Shown: positions 57,240 through 64,000 of the stretch, piece after piece
Layout of the letters: every line of letters begins with the position of its first letter
How positions within the stretch are numbered: the first letter of the stretch is position 1
Source: Osedax fenrisi
Taxonomy: Eukaryota; Annelida; Polychaeta; Sabellida; Siboglinidae
Length of the DNA stretch: 64,000 nucleotides
NCBI GenBank assembly: GCA_964019155.1
Contig: OZ025244.1
Coordinates: forward strand, 1,527,735 to 1,591,734
Reading direction: 5' to 3'
The notes under the pieces: generated by a model
Database searches by the model: none
Told to the model about the DNA's origin: nothing
The model's input: only the letters and a program-made list of their open reading frames with translations
Translations under genes and position numbers: made by a program

Positions 57240-59125
57240 ATATAGTCATTCTTTACGGGAACGGCTGACAATCAAAAATATACCTAATGGGCATACCTTT
57301 TTTTAACAATAGGTATCAATTTGAAATTTTATATTATACTTAATTAATATATATAATATAATGTTCCATATTTGGTTTTATAAAATAATCATTAATGACA
57401 AATATACAAAATAATTGTCAACCTAAAAAAACCCACGCAAAGTATACCGGAATGGTATTCAATTTTATTCATGCATAATAAACACGAATGGGGTTACAAT
57501 TAAGATTGCATATAATCCGCTACTAGGTATCCATTATTTATGATGAATCATATACTCTAGTTTCATATTATAATGAGAATATTCAATGCGCATGCGTTAT
57601 TTTAATCATTGATGTAAATAAACTATAATTTTAATTCATTTGAATATATTCATCTAAACAAGTTATACAGACAATTATATGTTAGTTTTTTATTAATATA
57701 ATATTTTTAAATAATATATTTATAAATTAAATTGTAAATAGAATTAACAGTTAATTATATACAACATTTTTAATATTATCTATATATTTTAAATTATTTA
57801 AAAAATACAATTTGAAATATTCAATAATTGAATATAACATGTGTTTTTAAATCTGCTTTATATTATTAAATTTATTTTTCGTAATAATTATTAATACAAT
57901 AATTTAATTTATAATAAATAATTGTGAATATTAAAGTTATAATAATAGTATTGTGAATAAAATATGGAAACTTTTTATTTTGATTACTCGAGTAACAGTA
58001 TTAAATTAGATTTGAATTAATCAATATATTAATAATATATTATATTATGTGCAAATACACATAACTAATAAACACCATACAAATACAATAACGCGATTTT
58101 AAACTCTAAATCTAAAACATGCTCACTAGACATATTTTAAATGTTGTGTATAATATTATATGAAATATAATTATAAAAATGATTATTGATAATTGTATAA
58201 CATAAATTATTGTTAAATTTATAATATTGTCAACTAGATAAATCATTTATTAAATTAATTTATATTAATTAAATAAATGATGTAATCATTACAGTAATGC
58301 TCAATTTACATTCTTAATATTTATTTACTTATCATAATGATAATCATTATATATAATAAAAATTCATAATATAATAGTATTATTAATACACATAATATAT
58401 TTACTATAATATTACTTGTTTAGTAATGTATACATAATTGTTGATAATTATTTTATAATAATTTATTATAGTATAATTTTAAATATGATAATTTATTAAC
58501 TATAAAATTAATAAAATCGTATTCATTTAGTGTTAAAATTATATTATTATGTTTAGTATATTATTATCTGTATAATCATATAGTGTTTAATAATTAATAT
58601 TTATACATCATAATTATAGTATGATTTATAACTTATATTTTAATAACATGTTTAGTATTAATTACGGTAGAAAGTAATCTTGTACGAGATCATTTCGGAC
58701 TATATAATCGAGTACGTCTTATTAAATTTATTCTAAAAGTATTATTTATGAATTTAATATTATAGTTATCTTAGATTATTTTAATTTCGACTCTATAGTC
58801 ATCATTTATATACATATTTGTATATATTATATTTTCCATCAATAATTAATGATTAAATATAAATATTAGAATAATAATTGTAGAATTATGAAAACACTTA
58901 ACTTTACAAGTGGTACGAGGTTACTAATGAGTAGTGATATTACTTAATTCTTAATTACTCATATTAATTTATTAAAGTAATCTCTGACGACTTATTTAGT
59001 AATCTATTAAGACTTATTCCGCCAATAAGTAATTTTATTTATAAAACAAATTTAACTTATATATATATTAATAAATATAGTTATCTATATTTATACTTAT
59101 CTATATTTTTCTAATTTCTATATTC
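57240..59125. other. AT-rich intergenic DNA
   Basis: No coding sequence or repeat structure that I can name. A slightly less AT-rich patch, GTCATTCTTTACGGGAACGG / CTGACAATC, lies at 57245. The rest is AT-rich sequence without visible duplication. Confidence 0.5.
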
Positions 59126-59126
59126 A

Positions 59127-59341
59127 GGACACTGTTGGGGCAATAAAGTGAACCTGGCGAGATATGTTCCTCTCTGAATGTCATCTCATAAATGACGTAT
59201 CGTGGGTGCCTATAAAGAACTATATACAGCAGTCGATGGACGATATAGTATGCATGTCTGGTGCTCTACTAAATGTGATGAGAGATATAAATGATCTGAG
59301 AATGCGATTCATAAAGTGCCGAAAAAGCTTGCCATAGTAAG
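59127..59341 (+). pseudogene. exon-like block with 57-codon ORF, family unknown
   Basis: A clearly less AT-rich block sits between a pyrimidine-rich acceptor (TTTCTATATTCAG) and a donor (AAG|GTAAAT). The frame 59164-59337 encodes MFLSECHLINDVSWVPIKNY, IQQSMDDIVCMSGALLNVMR, DINDLRMRFIKCRKSLP then TAG. Upstream in another frame, HCWGNKVNLAR suggests the frame was longer before an indel. I do not recognise the family; it could be an exon of an unknown element or a host pseudogene. Confidence 0.35.
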
Positions 59342-59473
59342 GTAAATTAATTTTGTGTATATAAATATATATATATATTTATTAATTAAGAGGATCTCAA
59401 TGGATAAATTAGTTAATATCAGAACAAATTGTAATATGTACTAGTGATCTAAAAATTCAAATCTTTGCTTCTC

Positions 59474-59640
59474 TTCGAAGACTTTCAAATCATTAAAAAA
59501 ATGTTTGGAGACATCAAATCTCTACCATGTCATGTATTCGAAGACATTCAAATCACCAAAAAAATGTTTGAAGACATCAAATCTTTACCAATTCCTGTAT
59601 TCGAAGACTTTCAAATCATAAAACAATGTTTGTCACATAA
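59474..59640 (+). repeat. 63-bp in-frame tandem repeat (FEDFQIIKKMF..)
   Basis: Three units, at 59474, 59537 and 59600 (period exactly 63 bp), encode FEDFQIIKKMFGDIKSLPCH(V), FEDIQITKKMFEDIKSLPIP(V) and FEDFQIIKQ. The period is a multiple of three and the changes are mostly conservative, but the open frame is only 75 codons and has no recognised domain. It could be a minisatellite or the relic of a repeat protein. Confidence 0.55.
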
Positions 59641-59754
59641 ATTATTGAATTTATTGATAGTAAAAACTTCCCATCATCTAATATACAGTTGATCCCCTTT
59701 ACTTCTACAAACAAAGTATAATGTGAGAGCACAGTAAACATAAACAAATTCCAT

Positions 59755-60490
59755 TGCAGATTTCCTACATACCTACTATAGCTACATATCTACATGAATA
59801 CCTACTTACCCACCTATATACCTACCTACTTACCAACCTAAGTATATGCATGACTACCTACCCAGCCACCTACATGCCCATATACATACCCTACCCAACA
59901 ACCCGCCTACCTATCTATCTACCTACTCACATATCTACCTATCCATCCACCCACCTAACTACCCACCCATACATATATCTACCTGACTACCTACCCATCC
60001 ACCTACTTGCCTATATGCATACCCTACCACCAACCTACTTACCTACCCACCCACTCATATACCTAAATATCTTCCTGAGTACCTACTTACCTATATGCAT
60101 ACACTACCCTACCACCCACCTAACTATCTATCTACCTTTCCACCCACCCACCTAACTACCCACCCATATCTCTCTACCTTCATGACTACCTACCAACCTA
60201 CTTGCCTATATAACTACCCTATCACCCACCTACCTACCTCCTATCTACCCACCCATCCATATATCTACCTACATACATACCTCCCTGCCCTACAACCTAC
60301 CTAACTATACTACCCACCTATCTACCTACATACATACCTATCTACTTTCCCAATGTATATATATATGTAGGTCCTACATACCTGACTGCCTACCTCCCCA
60401 CCTGTATACTTGCCTACATATTTGCCTGACTATCTATCCATCTACACATATACCTACCTGCATACATATCTAACTAAATAAACACCTACC
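59755..60490 (+). repeat. CTAC-rich satellite with ~130-bp higher-order unit
   Basis: Imperfect (CTAC)n, (CCAC)n and (CTAT)n runs. TTGCCTATATGCATACCCTA (or a variant) recurs at about 60007, 60090 and 60203, marking longer units. The open frames translating as TYLPTHLTTHP are a side effect of a stop-free tetranucleotide. Strongly strand-asymmetric: the plus strand is pyrimidine-rich. Confidence 0.85.
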
Positions 60491-60761
60491 TACATACATG
60501 CATATATACACACATATATAATATACAAACACTAAAATAGTTAATAAGTGTACATATTTCTCTACATAGAGTTATATATTGAGAGTGTATCATACACTAA
60601 ATGCCATCCAATGTATCATATAAAATCGATTCATGAGTATTATATAATAATAATTTAGGATATGCAATTAGCTACCTGTCCTTATCTATTATCTATTAAT
60701 ATACGTTTGTTCACTAATTTAGTTCCCTACATCTATATTAATAATCTATCACTCTGATCGT

Positions 60762-60874
60762 ATAAATGCTCCTTTTTTTTCGAGTTTATTTATCGTATAT
60801 ATAATAGGAATATATTTAATAAGTTCGATTAGTACTATAATTTGGAATAAACTCGAAAAAAAAGGAGCATTTAT
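60762..60874. repeat. perfect 29-bp-stem hairpin (possible mini-MITE)
   Basis: ATAAATGCTCC-T8-CGAGTTTATT at 60762-60790 is matched exactly by its inverse at 60846-60874, with a 55-bp loop. The symmetrical T8/A8 and the sharp ends suggest a very short foldback element. No coding sequence. Confidence 0.7.
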
Positions 60875-62210
60875 TGTATATATATATACATATAAATAAT
60901 GACTTATATAATTTATAAGTATATAAATTACATATTACGTATAATAATGTGGCTACAATACTATGATAAATAGTGAATTTAATCCATACAAATTTTTGAA
61001 AATTAAATAGGTGTGACTCGAATTGACTCGAAAATTAGATTTAAGATTTGAAATAATAATTTATATAAATGTTTGAAAATGATGTGACTCGATTTGAAAC
61101 TTGAATTGAAAGATTTGAAAATTTAGATCACTAATATGTACTATTAATTGATGATATAGCATATATAACATATATGTTATTTAGTAACTATGAACAAATT
61201 ACCAATTAAATAAGTTTTTAAATAACATAAAAAGCATATTTTATAGCATGATATTTAAAATATATTGTTATATAATATTTTATATCTAATATATAAATTC
61301 TATAAAAATTACATTTATATATAGATAAAAAAACTTATTAATTATTAACTTTAACTTATAAACTATTAACTATTATTTTATAATATTGATTTTATATTAG
61401 CTGAATGCATAATGTAATTACTTTACAATTTATTTATTGTTGACTTTTCAAATGCATTTTACTAGAAATAATATATGCTATGTTTACATATATAAATGAA
61501 TGTTTAGATAAAAGTACAAAGCTATCTACCTAATTATTTTTCTATATATAATTAACATATATATGAATAATATAACAAAACCCATATTCAAAAATAGAAT
61601 TATTATTTGTAAAATATATATTTGTTACTTTTATGTAATAGATATGATTTTCTTTCTTTTTTATATAATAAAAAAAATAGTTTAAATCAATAAATAGTAT
61701 TTTAGAAACATTTAAAAAAAAGAGAAAATGCTTCCTTATCTCTACATATATGAATTCAACAAAATGGCCGTCTCAAAAATACATATCGCACCTACCACCA
61801 CCAAACTTACTACAGCTAAATAATTTTTAGATCTTTGCCGGTAATTTATATATTCCAATATGCATGTTTTATTTGGTTCATTTTATATCACTATTTAATC
61901 GTATATAATATTTATTATCATACTTAATTATCTACTAACTATTTTTTATATATATAAATTACTCATATATACATATATGTTACTCAAAATATCAGTAACT
62001 ATTAAGTATATATATATTTATTAATATATTTAAATTATATAGAATTGGATACCTGCAATCCAGTTTATTTGATGAGTTTCAACACGGTATCATGTACTGA
62101 TTAACGTTAGTAATATATAACACTTTAAATTATTTACTAATTAATATTTTGTTTCAATTATATAGTTTAAAACTACAAAAAAAACTATGTTGAAATAAAT
62201 TACAGGAAGC
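60875..62210. other. AT-rich DNA upstream of the last gypsy element
   Basis: No coding frame I trust. A less AT-rich patch at 61727-61815 (AAAATGGCCGTCTCAAAAAT, GCACCTACCACCACC) may belong to the gag region of the following gypsy element but shows no recognisable motif. Small repeats of GTGACTCGA..TTGAAA lie at 61010-61110. Confidence 0.45.
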
Positions 62211-63075
62211 AGCTCTCGGACTCAGATGCAATGCTTGTAACAAGATGAATAACTTCAAATCCTTCTGTAGGAGCAGACATTACTATAAGAACTATAAGAA
62301 ACAGGAGTCCACTAAATTACATCAAACTTACATGTAGCAGACCAGGACATAAGATACAAGGTTTTTATTAAATTATGTTAAACTATTCATACCCTTTAAA
62401 AATAGAACATATATATTATTTAAAGTTGACAAAGGGTCTTAAAGTAATGTACTATCCTTTAAGGTATACAATAACATTAGAAAGCCTACTTAACTAACCC
62501 CTATCCATACATACTCTTAGCATATGAAAATAAACCTATTGCGACCTACGGCATAACAATAATATGTTATAATTATAATGGCATATTATACGATATAAAC
62601 TTCACTATAGTCGAATCCCCACAACCCCCTATAATATGACTAATAGACACATCTGCAGAAGGCTAAGCCTCATAAAAATATTATGCACAGACATAATCCC
62701 ACCTATATCAAAACCACCCGCCAAAAATGATACCAGAATATTCCCCGTAACACTTCAAATAAGCCTCGACAAATAAGTACGACCCTTGTTACATGCGAAT
62801 AAATGTGTCGAAATCAACTTTAAAGTATATATAGAACTATAGCGTATGATGTCCAAAGGAATCATCATATCGGTAAATAAGCCTACAGCATAGGTATCCA
62901 GCATAACATATGCACCAAAGAAGTAAGGCGACATCATGATATTATATGTAATATGGTATTCCAACCAATGCGAAAGATTCCAGACACATCCAATAAGCAA
63001 TTGGAAACTACCACCAAACATCAGAAGCATACCATATATGTCCTCCACTAATAGGACATCACCCACATTTCATCC
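62211..63075 (+). pseudogene. Ty3/gypsy CCHC-protease-RT remnant
   Basis: It begins with a degenerate zinc knuckle, CNACNKMNNFKSFCRS (the expected H is N), then ATYGITIICYNYNGILYDIN and FTIVESPQPPII from the protease region. The RT entry follows: YIEL*RMMSKGIIISVNKPT, then VSSITYAPKK*GD. The order and spacing match K02A2.6-type gypsy pol with many stops. The RT palm, RNase H and most of integrase are missing: the sequence jumps to the integrase tail at about 63076, an internal deletion of about 2 kb or more. Confidence 0.65.
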
Positions 63076-63690
63076 AGTCCTCACTACCTAGCATCAAATG
63101 AATTCATAGAAAGACACGTTCAGACCATAAAGAACATTATAAAAAATACAGACATCAATAAGATAACTAAAGCACTACTATCTTAGAGAAATAACCCTCA
63201 AAATATGATGACCCCAGCCCTCTACACCTACTCTTACATCAATCCAAACATCAGAACGCACGAAACTACAAGCACATCAAACAGACATAAATTAACTAAA
63301 TGACATTACTTGCAAGAAAACTGCATACATCGTACATAACGTTCAAATCTGTCAAATTCGAGACTCCTTAAAATTCACATGATCCCCAGCTACCATTGTC
63401 AAGAAACGAACCAGAATCATATGTAATGTGTACCCATACGGGAAACATCCTATGACGTACAAGACATAAAATACGATCAACACCTACAACTAACCCCAAG
63501 AAAATTACACCACCATAGAGAATACCCCCACTCAAACACTACATTTATCTAATTACCCAACACCACCATCTGATAATAATACCATCCTCTCACACACAGC
63601 TATTATAGAACAAAAGCAGCTTAGGAAACTATACGCCGAAGCTCCAGGAACAGGCACACTCCCTACCGATTTGTCCTGTAATATATCTTC
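63076..63690 (+). pseudogene. Ty3/gypsy integrase tail and pol end
   Basis: SPHYLASNEFIERHVQTIKN then IIKN..ITKALLS*RNNPQN: the ERHVQTIK block carries the third catalytic residue (E) of integrase. Further on, PATIVKK, then (frameshift) EPESYVMCTHTGNIL and RTRHKIRSTPT, match the usual W-PA-V..SYxV..G..RRNR pol end. Stops and frameshifts are present. A polypurine-like AGAAGAGGTGA follows. Confidence 0.65.
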
Positions 63691-63706
63691 TTCTTAGAAG
63701 AGGTGA

Positions 63707-63912
63707 TGTTATGTTATTATCACTATTACTTTGTGTATTATTATTATTATCTCGCATTATACTAACACACGCCGAGTGCTAGGGATATGCCCATACATCA
63801 CCGTCTCACATGATTAAGCAATGCTAGACGCCTATCTATAAGAGCCGTGATAAATGTACAAAGTTAATAAATAATGTATTTAACGCATTGATTCTTTTTC
63901 TAATAACTTAAC
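63707..63912 (+). repeat. Ty3/gypsy 3' LTR (candidate)
   Basis: It starts TGTTATGTTATTATCACTAT after the AGAAGAGGTGA tract, the same junction as at 43633. It contains CACGCCGAGTGCTAGGGATA and a TATAAGAGCCGTGATAAATG promoter-like string, then T-rich sequence ending near TTAACA. The right edge is a guess because no partner LTR lies in the window. Confidence 0.45.
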
Positions 63913-64000
63913 AACTTGTATATACAAATATACTTTAATATAAATACATTTCTGATTAATGATTCATATACAAATATACTAAATTTGATTTTGATAATTA

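Noticed and set aside
59754..60304. 133- and 69-codon THLPTY-rich ORFs
   Set aside because: They result from CTAC/CCAC repeats lacking stops; no domain and no start context.
62755..63066. 103-codon minus-strand ORF (MGDVLLVEDIYGMLL...)
   Set aside because: It overlaps the antisense of the degraded gypsy RT entry, whose plus-strand motifs are recognisable; the minus frame is a shadow.

Overview
This is an extremely AT-rich eukaryotic window, most likely from an animal. Every recognisable coding remnant belongs to a metazoan-type mobile element: LINE reverse-transcriptase tails, Ty3/gypsy gag-pol, a pogo/CENP-B-like exon, and an intron-containing transposase/SAMD3-like pair. Introns are GT-AG. 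Long (TA)n tracts, tRNA-derived SINEs and MITEs are everywhere. I see no bacterial operon, no rRNA, no CRISPR array and no convincing single-copy host gene. The taxon cannot be fixed from this sequence alone.

Layout. 1-2.9 kb: a truncated Ty3/gypsy element (LTR, gag with a CCHC knuckle, protease) cut by an antisense LINE tail. 2.9-8.4 kb: higher-order tandem repeats and a second LINE tail joined to half a palindromic MITE. 8.4-15.3 kb: AT-rich DNA with a minus-strand tRNA-SINE. 15.3-17 kb: an inverted pair of MITEs around ~195-bp tandem units. 17-26.3 kb and 46.5-55.6 kb are the two ~9-kb arms of a giant inverted repeat. They share a decayed unknown gene, MITEs and tRNA-like SINEs, and each carries private insertions.

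Inside the palindrome (26.3-46.5 kb): a long transposase-like ORF; a nine-exon SAMD3-like gene on the same strand whose reading frame closes across eight introns apart from one homopolymer frameshift; a 25-bp minisatellite; a second inverted repeat of about 2.1 kb per arm, whose loop holds a pogo/SINE segment; and a degraded gypsy element split by a non-autonomous hAT element with a perfect 8-bp target duplication. 55.6-57.2 kb is a second copy of the pogo/SINE segment, directly abutting the right arm. 57-64 kb holds AT-rich DNA, a small unknown exon-like ORF, a 63-bp coding-type repeat, a CTAC-rich satellite, a perfect hairpin, and an internally deleted gypsy element ending in an LTR.

The most interesting signals are (1) the two-gene element at 26.3-33.0 kb, with a near-intact exon structure; (2) the nested palindrome whose arms preserve empty sites, so insertions can be dated relative to the duplication; (3) a MITE family with consistent 7-bp target-site duplications at every copy.
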